NCBI RefSeq assembly: GCF_009017255.1
Contig: NZ_WBZB01000006.1
Span: 1-64,000 of the forward strand
DNA: 64,000 nt
Source: Alkaliphilus serpentinus
Lineage (GTDB): Bacteria > Bacillota > Clostridia > Peptostreptococcales > Natronincolaceae
Direction: 5' to 3'
How positions within the stretch are numbered: position 1 is the first letter of the stretch; each line of letters opens with the position of its first letter. Shown here piece by piece: positions 18,113-26,828 of this stretch. A model generated the notes under the pieces. That model searched no databases and was not told where the DNA came from. It saw only the letters and a program-made list of their open reading frames with translations. A program made the translations under genes and the position numbers.

Positions 18113-18240
18113 TTATTCAGCCTTAGTAACGTTAATTTCTAGGGGTGAATCAATTTTAATTACTGTCCATGGGTAAGTAATGCTTGGGTAACCATAGCAT
18201 CCTCTGCTGACTTATATTCTTCGTAAACAACCGACACGAA
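18113..18240 (-). pseudogene. Frameshifted C-terminal fragment, PrcB-like
   Basis: On the minus strand one frame reads KFVSVVYEEYKSAEDAMVTQA. The next frame then continues ITYPWTVIKIDSPLEINVT and ends at TAA (18113). Joined by a shift they resemble the end of protease-complex subunit PrcB-type domains, which typically finish with a YPYTVV-like strand. No start or N-terminal part remains. It lies directly after the M42 peptidase stop. Confidence 0.45.
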
Positions 18241-18255
18241 TTTATTATATGTTGT

Positions 18256-19293
18256 TTAATTAGTTAAATATAGATATAGTAGCTTTATGGTGTTTTCTAG
18301 GCCATCATAATGGGTTCTTTCCATACCATGGGAGGCATGTACCCCTGGGCCTATTAAAGCACCTCTAATATCATTCCCCCCATGGAGGGCTGCAGAAACA
18401 TCAGATCCATAGAAGGGATAGATGTCTACTGCAAATTTAAGATTGTTTTCTTGAGCCAGCTTTATTAGTTGACTGGTCATATTAAAGTCATAGGGCCCTG
18501 AGGAATCCTTAGCACATATGGAAACATCATACTCGGTACAATTCAAATCATCTCCAATACAGCCCATATCCACTGCAATGATTTCTGTGATATCAGCAGG
18601 AATATAGGAGCTTCCATGGCCAACCTCTTCATAGGTTGATATGAAAATCTTAGTGGTATAGTTAGGCTGTAGCTTTTCTTTGCTAAGAATCTCCATTAAA
18701 CCAATCAGGCAGGCTACACTGGCCTTGTCATCTAAAAATCTAGATTTAATAAAGCCTGCTTCTGTAATGGTGGTTTTAGGCTCAATAAAAATAAAATCTC
18801 CTGGGGCTATGCCTAAGGCCTTCACCTCATCCTTGCTGGAGACCTTGCTATCGATTCTGATTTCCATATTTTCGGGGTCTCTTTTTTTAGTTTTGGCATC
18901 ATCATATACGTGGGTTGATGGGCTGGTACTTAAAAAGGTCCCTGTATAAATCCTTCCATCTCTAGTTCTAATCTGACAGTATTCACCGTCTAAAGTGGGA
19001 ACTATTGGGCCTCCAATTAGTGTAAACTTCAGAGTTCCTGATCCAGTGATGGATCTTACCATCGCCCCTAAGGTATCCACATGGGCAGATAGTCCAATCA
19101 CCTTTTCAGTCCTCTTTCCCGGTATGGTTATGATTCCACAGCCTTTGTTGGTGCTCTCAAAGGCATATCCAAATTCTTTAGCCCAGGAGGCTATTAGCTT
19201 CATAATATCGAAGCAAAATCCGGTGGGGCTATGAAACTTCAATAGCTTTTCAGCAGTCTCTAAAACAAAATCCTTATTAATGGTTAAATTCAT
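18256..19293 (-). CDS. M42 family metallopeptidase (aminopeptidase/glucanase type)
   Basis: 345 residues with the M42 metal and catalytic residues in order: LSAHVDTLG (His, Asp), FLDDKASVACLIGL (bridging Asp), STYEEVGHGSS (Glu-Glu), AVDMG, and the last His in HASHGMERTHYDG. The family forms large tetrahedral aminopeptidases acting on short peptides in the cytoplasm. I chose ATG 19293 with AGGAGGGAG upstream; the 7-residue longer frame contains that site. Single gene. Confidence 0.92.
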   Translation of the reverse strand: MNLTINKDFVLETAEKLLKFHSPTGFCFDIMKLIASWAKEFGYAFESTNKGCGIITIPGKRTEKVIGLSAHVDTLGAMVRSITGSGTLKFTLIGGPIVPTLDGEYCQIRTRDGRIYTGTFLSTSPSTHVYDDAKTKKRDPENMEIRIDSKVSSKDEVKALGIAPGDFIFIEPKTTITEAGFIKSRFLDDKASVACLIGLMEILSKEKLQPNYTTKIFISTYEEVGHGSSYIPADITEIIAVDMGCIGDDLNCTEYDVSICAKDSSGPYDFNMTSQLIKLAQENNLKFAVDIYPFYGSDVSAALHGGNDIRGALIGPGVHASHGMERTHYDGLENTIKLLYLYLTN

Positions 19294-19457
19294 CTTACTC
19301 CCTCCTAAAATCACATCATTTCAATTGAACCCTTTTAGTAATTCAATTTTAACTTATATATTCCTTCAAGATTGTCAAAATAATTGGAATAGAACTATTA
19401 ATTTTTTGTTATAACCACTGTTTATTAAAATGTAAAATTCCGCTAATTTCATATTGA

Positions 19458-19547
19458 TTTAATAGTGCTATAATAATATCTATGGGCTATAAAAATGTAT
19501 ATGACTTGGGTGGAATCATGAGCTGGCCCTACGAAGTGGTAAAATAA
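19458..19547 (+). pseudogene. Remnant of a rhodanese-domain protein (C-terminus)
   Basis: The frame SAIIISMGYKNVYDLGG followed by IMSWPYEVVK and a stop matches the end of rhodanese homology domains, where GY.NVYDLGGI..W is standard. The active-site loop and everything before it are missing, and an in-frame stop precedes it. The piece from ATG 19482 is only 21 codons, so it is most likely a leftover. The rest of the 19294-19665 gap is AT-rich. Confidence 0.6.
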
Positions 19548-19595
19548 ACTTTATTTTTTTCAACTTTTATCAATATAACTAGATTAAGGTAATTA

Positions 19596-19624
19596 TTGTA
19601 TTCTCATAATCTCTGTATTATAAT
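19596..19624 (+). promoter_or_regulatory. Promoter of the 19666 gene pair
   Basis: TTGTAT, a 17-base spacer, then TATAAT (19619-19624), 41 bases before the ATG. Confidence 0.6.
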
Positions 19625-19665
19625 TAGTATGTGATTATATTCTTAGTAAAGAGGGGTTTAGAGAA

Positions 19666-19863
19666 ATGACAAATAATACGATAGATTCTGCTGAAGGTAA
19701 AAAGAAAATAAACCTTATGGATGCCATGAAGGAACAGCTAGAAAAGAAGAAGCAAAATCAAAAAAATAGCGCAGCAAAACACAACTCTTCCTTTGGTAAC
19801 AACAAAGTGAAAAGTCAGCAAGCTAAAAAGTCAACATTGATGCGTGGAAGGACTGGAGAATAG
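19666..19863 (+). CDS. Small basic hypothetical protein
   Basis: 65 residues, rich in Lys, Gln and Asn (MDAMKEQLEKKKQNQKNSAA in the middle), no membrane segment, mostly predicted helix then disorder. GAGGGG lies upstream of the ATG. It is 15 bases before the LRAT-domain gene and shares its promoter. I do not recognise the family; its charge suggests binding to nucleic acid or membrane surface, which is speculation. Confidence 0.65.
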   Translation: MTNNTIDSAEGKKKINLMDAMKEQLEKKKQNQKNSAAKHNSSFGNNKVKSQQAKKSTLMRGRTGE

Positions 19864-19878
19864 GAGGCGCATATATTT

Positions 19879-20385
19879 ATGAAGGGTGATGTGCTTTTCG
19901 TTTTAAGAAAGCCCTTGTGGTTTAAATCCTTCAATAGCAGAAGAAATGAGTACACGGTTTTACTTGATGAACTAATTGCTCGTACAATGCCATACAAGCA
20001 CTACGGTGTAGAGGTAGAGGATGGCTATGTTATACATTTCATCTGCGATAGTATTACACGTTATCCCTATGGCTCCATCCGCAAGGTAACTATGGAGGAG
20101 TTCTTAAAGGGAGGAATATGTGAAGTAGATCATGAAATGACCTATAGATTTACTAGAGACCGTATTGTAAAACGAGCCTACAGTAAACTAAATACTAAAT
20201 TTGGAGGCTATCATCCATTTAAAAACAACTGCGAGCATTTTGCTTCATGGTGTGTTAATGGTGAAAGGGTATCACAGCAGGCATATTGGGGAAATAGAGC
20301 AGATTCATTAATGGGTTTACCCAGAAGAGCTTTGAAAAGAGTTACTACTGCAATTGCACTTATATTATTTAATAATTTATATTAA
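19879..20385 (+). CDS. LRAT-domain (NlpC/P60-like) family protein
   Basis: 168 residues. The LRAT signature is visible: HYGVEVEDGYVIHF near 41-54 (catalytic His in HYGVE, second His) and NNCEHFASWC near 115-124 (catalytic Cys). The family contains thiol acyltransferases and hydrolases with circularly permuted papain folds. A hydrophobic C-terminal tail (ATAIALILFNNLY) may anchor it to membrane. Bacterial members are poorly studied; substrate unknown. Good GGAGGCG site. Confidence 0.8.
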   Translation: MKGDVLFVLRKPLWFKSFNSRRNEYTVLLDELIARTMPYKHYGVEVEDGYVIHFICDSITRYPYGSIRKVTMEEFLKGGICEVDHEMTYRFTRDRIVKRAYSKLNTKFGGYHPFKNNCEHFASWCVNGERVSQQAYWGNRADSLMGLPRRALKRVTTAIALILFNNLY

Positions 20386-20420
20386 AATAGAAGTCCATAT
20401 AGGACTTCTATTTTTTTTTA
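20386..20420. terminator. Bidirectional intrinsic terminator
   Basis: AATAGAAGTCC / GGACTTCTATT stem with T9 on the plus strand, between convergent genes. Confidence 0.85.
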
Positions 20421-21314
20421 ATTGATTGCTGATTGTCTTAATTTCTGCTTTTTATCTATATCTTTAAAAACAATTATCAGTAGTATTACCGAAATTAAGG
20501 CAAAGGTAGGCATAATCACCAATGGAGGCCCAGGATTTACACCGATAAACATCATTCCAATAATCTTTCCTGTTAGAGTAGGCATTAATACCGTTAAAAA
20601 TCCTGTATAGGCTGATGCAAGAAGATAACCTACTGGCTTTTTCATGATGAGCAATACTCCAGCTACTATTGATAAGGGTAAAGGAAAGGCTAAATCTAAG
20701 CCTTGAACAGGTAGTGTAGTATAATGCTCCATTCCCACTGGAACTGATCCATTTAAAAAGCTTGGTAAAAGCCTTTGTAGCCATAATAGCGCCACCATTG
20801 TAGCTTGAAATATGATAAATCCCCCTACCACCTTAACTGGCAGCTTATCTGTAAAGGAGTTTTTGACTTTCTCTAGATCAAAGCCCAATAAGGTTAATAT
20901 TAAAGCAAAGAAGCTAGTTGAGGCTGCAATAATCCATAGTAGATATAATCTATTATACATAGGCAATGTTAGATATAGTAAATAGGTAAATGCTACAAAG
21001 CCCAATATGCCACTCATAAGCAATCTTCCCTTTAGGGAACCCCTTCTCGCTAAGTATAAGGATAATAATAACAAAGGTATTACCAAAACCAGCATCACCA
21101 GATCATGGGGTGCCCCCTGTGCAACCATTGCCACGGAGTTATTTCCGTACAGACTTCTTCCAAAAATTAAAACCTTTTCTCCATGAAGGGATATAAACTC
21201 ATATTCTCCACCCTTTTCGCTTGTTATTAAAGATATCAAGGCAGTAGATGCAGAAACCGCAGCGGCCAACACGCAACATAAAACTAAAATCGTAATTATT
21301 TTTTGATTTTTCAT
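20418..21314 (-). CDS. Hypothetical polytopic membrane protein
   Basis: 298 residues, about eight membrane helices. A short outside loop near 25-60 (TSEKGGEYEFISLHGEKVLI) follows the first helix. No known transporter motif is seen. It lies 16 bases after the flavodoxin gene, so it is in the MarR-flavodoxin operon. It is probably controlled by that MarR repressor; function unknown. Confidence 0.7.
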   Translation of the reverse strand: MKNQKIITILVLCCVLAAAVSASTALISLITSEKGGEYEFISLHGEKVLIFGRSLYGNNSVAMVAQGAPHDLVMLVLVIPLLLLSLYLARRGSLKGRLLMSGILGFVAFTYLLYLTLPMYNRLYLLWIIAASTSFFALILTLLGFDLEKVKNSFTDKLPVKVVGGFIIFQATMVALLWLQRLLPSFLNGSVPVGMEHYTTLPVQGLDLAFPLPLSIVAGVLLIMKKPVGYLLASAYTGFLTVLMPTLTGKIIGMMFIGVNPGPPLVIMPTFALISVILLIIVFKDIDKKQKLRQSAIN

Positions 21315-21330
21315 CTCTAATCCCCTCTTA

Positions 21331-21810
21331 CTATGCTATATTCATTTTTTCAGCAAATTTATGAATATTTTCTTTGAGAATATTTGAAGTATCACTACTA
21401 ACCTTTGCGACCTTCTTGACAATTAGCTTATCTATAAAGGTCATTTTCTTTAATATAAATTCCCCACCAAAATAGCCCTTTATTGTGGCTGCTTCAACTA
21501 GTTCCTTTGGGAAGGCAGAATTAAATTGAGTTTCTGCAGTCTCTCCATCCCTCATGCAGCAGATGAACAAACCAAGCTTCTTACCCTTTAAGGTTTCTAA
21601 GTTTGTAGAGCAAAACTCCGTTACTTCCTTTTGTATGCCTCCCATAACTATTGATCCACCAATAATTACTTTGTCATACTTTTCTAAGTCTGCAGGTTTA
21701 CTATTTTTTAAGTTGCAAAGCTCAACTTCACCAGTTACCTCTTTAGCTAAATCCTTAGCACAGCCTTCAGTACATCCATACTTTGTTCCATAAACAATTA
21801 ATGTTTTCAT
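21331..21810 (-). CDS. Flavodoxin family protein (HemG-like)
   Basis: 159 residues. The FMN phosphate loop YGTKYGCTEGCA is near residues 5-16, followed by IGGSIVMGGIQKEV near 53. Size and motifs fit the flavodoxin_5/protoporphyrinogen-oxidase-like group. It likely carries electrons in the cytoplasm. I chose ATG 21810; a TTG two codons upstream is too near the GGGAGG site. It follows marR by about 160 bases of AT-rich low-complexity sequence. Confidence 0.8.
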   Translation of the reverse strand: MKTLIVYGTKYGCTEGCAKDLAKEVTGEVELCNLKNSKPADLEKYDKVIIGGSIVMGGIQKEVTEFCSTNLETLKGKKLGLFICCMRDGETAETQFNSAFPKELVEAATIKGYFGGEFILKKMTFIDKLIVKKVAKVSSDTSNILKENIHKFAEKMNIA

Positions 21811-21968
21811 AATCAATATTCCTCCCTTTAAAAAATAATGAAGAATTTAGAATGTTGAATGTTGAATTTATGTAGAAATTTGATAAGCAAATTTCATAGC
21901 TTCTTTATGCTTCATATCTTATAATTTTAATTTTTCAAGCTTTTAACCTATTACCTATTCCTTATTAC

Positions 21969-22451
21969 TTATTCCCTCTCTCCATTCCCTTTCAGTTCCT
22001 TTTCAATAATCAAAGTCTTGTCATAAAGCTTATAGATTCCATCGTGGAGGCAATTAATCTCTTCTGCAGTAAAATCGCTAAAAAATTTCTTGAAAAACGA
22101 CAGTGTTTCCTCATGTCTGATTTTAGCAACCTCAGCAACTTTGTCGGTAAGCTTTAATCGTAATACTCTACCGTCCTTATGATCCTTTTCAAGCTCCAGA
22201 AAACCTTTTTGCTGTAGCTTTGAAGCTAATTGCTTTACATTCTGATGGGAGCTTCCCATTACCTCTGCCACCTCTCCAAGGGTTGGTGGCTCCTTAAAAA
22301 ATTCATGAATTACTGCTGTTAAAAACCATTGCTTTGCTGTTAAATCATATTTTGCTAATGCTAGATCCAATATGATTTGCAGCTTATTGGGTATTAACAA
22401 TAGACTTCCAAATATATTGGTTTGTTTTTCTAAAGTATCTAAGCTATACAT
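21969..22451 (-). CDS. MarR family transcriptional regulator
   Basis: 160 residues with a winged helix at about 45-115: PTLGEVAEVMGSSHQNVKQL, then KDHKDGRVLRLKLTDK for the wing. Flanking helices form the dimer. It has a GGGAGG ribosome site. Two perfect palindromes lie over its own promoter, so it very probably represses itself and the downstream flavodoxin and membrane-protein genes. The inducing ligand is not known. Confidence 0.88.
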   Translation of the reverse strand: MYSLDTLEKQTNIFGSLLLIPNKLQIILDLALAKYDLTAKQWFLTAVIHEFFKEPPTLGEVAEVMGSSHQNVKQLASKLQQKGFLELEKDHKDGRVLRLKLTDKVAEVAKIRHEETLSFFKKFFSDFTAEEINCLHDGIYKLYDKTLIIEKELKGNGERE

Positions 22452-22538
22452 AAAGCCTCCCTTCCTAAACCCATCAAAAGCCTTTTTTATTATTTCATCA
22501 GGGGATTCTTTTGGGGTTGCTATCTTAAATTAAATTAT

Positions 22539-22589
22539 GTAACATGTTACTTATATATGTAATATATTACATTGTTATAATCCTGTCAA
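22539..22589 (-). promoter_or_regulatory. marR promoter with two palindromic operators
   Basis: On the minus strand TTGACA (22589-22584), 17-base spacer, TATATT (22566-22561). A perfect 16-bp palindrome ATGTAATATATTACAT (22557-22572) covers the -10; a perfect 12-bp palindrome GTAACATGTTAC (22539-22550) lies at the start region. This is the classic layout for MarR autorepression. Confidence 0.75.
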
Positions 22590-22616
22590 GTGTTTTTAGA
22601 AAATATTTTAAATAAA

Positions 22617-22646
22617 ACAAAAGCCTCCAAATATGGAGGCTCTTAT
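22617..22646 (-). terminator. Terminator of the serC-serA-DUF1015 operon
   Basis: GAGCCTCCATATTTGGAGGC and TTTTG: 7-bp stem with a T run on the minus strand, about 35 bases past the DUF1015 stop. Confidence 0.8.
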
Positions 22647-22678
22647 AACTAGTTCTTACAATTATAGGATGTTTCGTA

Positions 22679-23926
22679 CTAGCCTAATAGATGGATAAAT
22701 AATCCACTCCTTAGCTTAGGCTCAAACCAAGTGGACTTTGGTGGCATTACCTCACCAATGTCAGCAATAGCAAATAGCTCTGCCATTGATGGTGGATATA
22801 AGGAAAAGGCAATCTTCATGTCTTTTTTAGTTCTTCTTTCTAGCTCCTTTAAGCCCCTTATTCCACCAACAAAATCAATCCTTTTATCGGTTCTAGGATT
22901 TTCTATTCCTAAAATAGGGTTAAGTAGATTCTTCTGTAGAATAGATACATCTAATCTTTCTACAAAATCCTCTTCGTTAATTATTTCGGGTTTTGCCGTA
23001 AGCTTATACCATTGATCTTCAACAAACATCCCAAAGGTATGTCTTCCCTCGGGGCTATAGGCTTCATTCCCCTTCCACTCCTCAATGGTGAAGGCCTTTT
23101 CAACCTTCTTTAAAAACTCCTCCAGAGTGTTTCCATTTAAATCCTTAACAACTCTATTGTAGTCCATAATCATTAGCTCTTCATCAGGGAATATAACCGT
23201 CATAAGGAAGTTAAACTCTTCATCACCTTTATAATTGGGGTTTTCTTCCCTTCTCTTTAAGCCTATTTTAACAGCTGATGCCGTTCTGTGATGGCCATCT
23301 GCAATGTATAGATAGTCCACCTTCTTGAAAAGATTCTCTAATTCTGCTATCTTTTCAACATCATCCATAACCCATAGGATATGGGAGATTCCGTCATCAG
23401 AGGTAAAGTCATATACTGGCTTATGGTCATTAACCCATTTGTTAATGATCTCATTTATTTCTTCTTTTGCTCTGTAGGCAAAAAATACTGGCTCAGTATT
23501 GGCATTACAATAGTCGAAGTGATTAATTCTATCTACTTCCTTTTCAGGTCTGGTAAACTCATGCTTTTTAATTGTGTCATCTAGGTATTCATCAATTGAT
23601 GAACAAGCAACTAAGCCTGTTTGACTTCTACCATCCATGATTTGTCTATAAATATAATACTTTGGAATCTCATCCTGAATTAAAACTCCTTCAGCCATCA
23701 TGTTTTTTAAATTCTCAGCAGCCTTTATATAAACCACCTCATCATAGGGATTGGTGTTTTCGTCAAGGTCTATTTCCGATCTGCTAACATGAAGAAAGCT
23801 ATAGGGGTTACCTTTGGCCATTTCCCTAGCCTCTTCAGTATTCATAACATCATAGGGAAGGGCTGCAACCTTATCTGCTAAAGCAGGGTTTGGCCTTACT
23901 CCCTTAAAGGGTCTTACTACTGCCAT
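22679..23926 (-). CDS. DUF1015 family protein
   Basis: 415 residues, soluble. Typical DUF1015 start MAVVRPFKGVRPNP and central LYIADGHHRTASAVK near 205-220, with a His-His pair conserved in the family. The gene is 11 bases after serA and is often found with serA/serC in clostridia, so a role linked to serine metabolism is inferred. The biochemical activity is not established to my knowledge. Good GGAGG site. Confidence 0.9.
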   Translation of the reverse strand: MAVVRPFKGVRPNPALADKVAALPYDVMNTEEAREMAKGNPYSFLHVSRSEIDLDENTNPYDEVVYIKAAENLKNMMAEGVLIQDEIPKYYIYRQIMDGRSQTGLVACSSIDEYLDDTIKKHEFTRPEKEVDRINHFDYCNANTEPVFFAYRAKEEINEIINKWVNDHKPVYDFTSDDGISHILWVMDDVEKIAELENLFKKVDYLYIADGHHRTASAVKIGLKRREENPNYKGDEEFNFLMTVIFPDEELMIMDYNRVVKDLNGNTLEEFLKKVEKAFTIEEWKGNEAYSPEGRHTFGMFVEDQWYKLTAKPEIINEEDFVERLDVSILQKNLLNPILGIENPRTDKRIDFVGGIRGLKELERRTKKDMKIAFSLYPPSMAELFAIADIGEVMPPKSTWFEPKLRSGLFIHLLG

Positions 23927-23937
23927 TGTTCATCCTC

Positions 23938-24852
23938 CTACTTAAAAAAGTTTGTTATGATCTCTACAATTTCCTCACCGATTCTGGTTTGAGCCTCAGC
24001 GGTGGATGCTCCAATGTGAGGTGTTAGAGATACTTTGTCGTGGGTATATAAAGCTTCATTTTTAGTGGGCTCCACTTCGAAAACATCTACAGCTGCAGCT
24101 GCAACCTTGCCTGAATCAAGGGCTTCCACCAATGACTTTTCGCAAACCACTCCGCCACGGGCTGTGTTTACGATATATACTCCATCCTTCATCATTTGAA
24201 ACTCTTCTCTTCCCAGAACAGGCTTACCATCTGAACCAGCTGGGATATGTAAAGAAATAAAATCTGCAGTTGCAATCAATTCATTAAAAGGCATGTAGGT
24301 ATATTCATCTGCACCCTCTACTTTGCCAGATCTATTGGTGTAAAGGACCTTCATTCCTAAAGCCTTAGCCCTCTTAGCTGTTTCCTTCGCTATACGGCCA
24401 AAACCGATTAATCCAAGGGTTTTACCATTAAGCTCAATTCCTTCATACTTTTTCTTTTCCCATTTTCCTTGTCTCATGGTTACGTTGGCAATATGAATAT
24501 GTCTTGCAAGGGCAAACATATGACCAATGGCTAACTCTGCCACTGAAGCACTACTGGCTAAAGGTGTATTTCTAACTTGTATACCATTTTCCATAGCATA
24601 CTCAACATCGATATTATCTACTCCAACGCCGCCACGAATAATTAACTTCAGTTGTTTGGTTTCTAGGGCTGCATCTATAATTGGTTTTCTAACCTTTGTA
24701 GCTGATCTAACTACGATACAATCAAACTCCTTAATCTTATCCTTTAGTACATCTGCCTCGTAAAATTCTTCTACAAGCTGATGACCTGCGGCTCTAAGGG
24801 TTTCCATTGCACTTTGTTCCATACCGTCTGAAATAAGTATTCTTGCCATCAT
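23938..24852 (-). CDS. serA: D-3-phosphoglycerate dehydrogenase (short form)
   Basis: 304 residues. NAD-binding region GLIGFGRIAKETAKRAKALG near 145-165; catalytic Arg in NTARGG near 230, Glu in FEVEPTKNEAL, and His in TPHIGASTAEAQ near 283. No ACT or ASB regulatory domain, so it lacks the serine-feedback module of long SerA forms. It makes 3-phosphohydroxypyruvate. It is 10 bases from the aminotransferase gene. Confidence 0.88.
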   Translation of the reverse strand: MMARILISDGMEQSAMETLRAAGHQLVEEFYEADVLKDKIKEFDCIVVRSATKVRKPIIDAALETKQLKLIIRGGVGVDNIDVEYAMENGIQVRNTPLASSASVAELAIGHMFALARHIHIANVTMRQGKWEKKKYEGIELNGKTLGLIGFGRIAKETAKRAKALGMKVLYTNRSGKVEGADEYTYMPFNELIATADFISLHIPAGSDGKPVLGREEFQMMKDGVYIVNTARGGVVCEKSLVEALDSGKVAAAAVDVFEVEPTKNEALYTHDKVSLTPHIGASTAEAQTRIGEEIVEIITNFFK

Positions 24853-24862
24853 CTCTTCCCCC

Positions 24863-25939
24863 CTATTTTAGGTTTAAGATTTCCTCTATAATATTTAATA
24901 ATTCTTTTATCTCATCCAAGGTTGTATCTGCCATATGGGCAATTCGGAAGGTTACATCCTTTAAGTCACCATAGCCATTGGAGATCATATAACCTTTTTC
25001 GCCAAGCTTATTATTTAGGTCTTTTACGCTAATTTCCTTTGTATTCTTTACCGTTGTTAAAGTATTGGAGGCATATTTTTCTTCTGCAAGCATTTCAAAA
25101 TGCTTATTTGCCCATGAACGAACATATTTAGCCATCTCTAAATGTCTTGCAAATCGATTATCTAAGCCTTCTTCCATTATTCTATCCAACTGATAATCTA
25201 GGGCATACATATGGGATAAGCTTGGAGTTGATGGATATTGATAATCCTTTTTCTGAATGTAATCATAAAGATCTACTAAGTCAAAGTATAAGCCTCTGTT
25301 CTCAACCTGTCTTGCAGCATCTAGTGCCTTTTGAGAGAATGAACAGATTGCTAATCCTGGAGGTAAACCTAAACATTTTTGAGTTGAAGTAATACAAATA
25401 TCTACCCCTAGCTCATCAACTGGTATTTTCGTTCCTGCCAAGGAGCTTACTGTATCAAGACAGAAGATTACCTCTGGATATTTTTTAACTACCTCCGCTA
25501 TTTCTTCTACAGGATTCATAATTCCTGTAGAGGTTTCATTATGGGTTATAGTGATTAAATCATACTTTCCGGTGGCTAAAGCTTCCTCTACCATTTCTGG
25601 GGTTGTAGGCTTTCCAAGCTCTGAGGAGAATTTATCAGCTGGTACACCATTGGCCTTAGCCATTTTATACCAGCGATCACCAAAGGCTCCTACTGAGAAA
25701 ACTGCAGCTCTTTTTCTTGTGCAGGATCTAATGGCACCTTCCATTAATCCGCTACCTGATGAAGTTGATAGTAAAATTTCATTTTTGGTGTACATTAATT
25801 TCCGCATCTTGTCGGATATACTTCGTTGTAATACAGATGCATCTTTAGTCCGATGTCCGATCATTTGGGTTGACATTTTTTCTAATACGTCCTCTGCAAC
25901 GGTTACTGGACCAGGAATAAAAAGTTTCTTTTGCATCAT
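24863..25939 (-). CDS. serC: Class V aminotransferase, phosphoserine aminotransferase-like
   Basis: 358 residues. N-terminus KLFIPGPVTVAEDVLEKM is typical of the alanine-glyoxylate/serine-type subgroup of class V. Substrate-binding HRTKD near 29; PLP lysine in ITSTQKCLGLPPG near 195. Together with serA next to it, it probably turns 3-phosphohydroxypyruvate into phosphoserine. The sequence is closer to the AGXT subgroup than to classical SerC, as in many clostridia. First gene of the operon; AAGGAGG site. Confidence 0.82.
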   Translation of the reverse strand: MMQKKLFIPGPVTVAEDVLEKMSTQMIGHRTKDASVLQRSISDKMRKLMYTKNEILLSTSSGSGLMEGAIRSCTRKRAAVFSVGAFGDRWYKMAKANGVPADKFSSELGKPTTPEMVEEALATGKYDLITITHNETSTGIMNPVEEIAEVVKKYPEVIFCLDTVSSLAGTKIPVDELGVDICITSTQKCLGLPPGLAICSFSQKALDAARQVENRGLYFDLVDLYDYIQKKDYQYPSTPSLSHMYALDYQLDRIMEEGLDNRFARHLEMAKYVRSWANKHFEMLAEEKYASNTLTTVKNTKEISVKDLNNKLGEKGYMISNGYGDLKDVTFRIAHMADTTLDEIKELLNIIEEILNLK

Positions 25940-26117
25940 AAAGCCTCCTTATTATTATTTTTTTAATGATTACACTTATTTTTTAACCAATTTCATTTTA
26001 CCCTAAATAGTACAAAATTAAAATAACTTTTAATGAAAAGATCGGTAGTTTAGCATATGATTCTCATCTTCCTATAAAATTAAGCATAAACTTTTAGATT
26101 ATTGGGTATAAAATATT

Positions 26118-26828
26118 ATGGAGGTGATAAATAAGAAGCTTAAAATATTAGTATTGGTATCGATTCTTTTAATTATACCCATTACCATCTATGGGTGTAC
26201 AACAGGTGACGGAAATGCCGAGGAGGATTTAAAGGAAAAGGATCAGATTATTACAGACCTAACACAAGAAAAGGAAGACCTGGAGGTTGAGGTTGCAGAG
26301 CTTAAAGGTCAATTAAAGGAAAATTACACCGGTAGATTACTGTATAATGCTTTATATACTGTTGAATTACTTAAGGACAAAAATATGGACATCCTTTCAG
26401 AAATGGTACATCCCAGTAAAGGGGTGAGATTTAGCCCTTATTTTTATATAGATAAGGAAGAGGATGTTGTGCTTTCACCAGAAGAGGTTAAAGGGGCCTT
26501 CCAAAATGAAGAAATCTATACCTGGGGGAATTATGATGGTAGTGGCGAACCAATTGAATTAACCATCGAAGAGTACTATCATAAGTTCATCTATGATGAG
26601 GACTTTATAAGTCCCCACTTAATAGGCAACAACACCAGTATAGGTGAAGGTAATATCATAGATAACCTCAATGAAGTGTATCCAGATGCCTCCTTTGTGG
26701 AATTTCACTTTGAGGGCATTGATCCACAATATGAAGGGATAGATTGGAGAAGCCTCAAGCTAGTCTTTGAGGAATATGGCGGAACCTGGTACTTAATCGG
26801 AATAATCCACGGTCAATGGACTGTATGA
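26118..26828 (+). CDS. Hypothetical lipoprotein with coiled coil
   Basis: 236 residues. Signal peptide with lipobox IYGC near residue 27; a heptad-rich segment about 38-68 (EKDQIITDLTQEKEDLEVEV); then a mixed domain of about 160 residues with several acidic stretches. Outer-face membrane anchoring is likely. The GGAGGTGAT site overlaps the first ATG itself; no better start fits, as a later TTG would remove the charged part of the signal. Family not recognised. Confidence 0.75.
   Translation: MEVINKKLKILVLVSILLIIPITIYGCTTGDGNAEEDLKEKDQIITDLTQEKEDLEVEVAELKGQLKENYTGRLLYNALYTVELLKDKNMDILSEMVHPSKGVRFSPYFYIDKEEDVVLSPEEVKGAFQNEEIYTWGNYDGSGEPIELTIEEYYHKFIYDEDFISPHLIGNNTSIGEGNIIDNLNEVYPDASFVEFHFEGIDPQYEGIDWRSLKLVFEEYGGTWYLIGIIHGQWTV

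Noticed and set aside
21817-21968. Short tandem-like words (GAATGTTGAATGTTGAA, TTACCTATTCC)
   Set aside because: Low-complexity AT-rich spacer; no gene or regulatory structure I could support.
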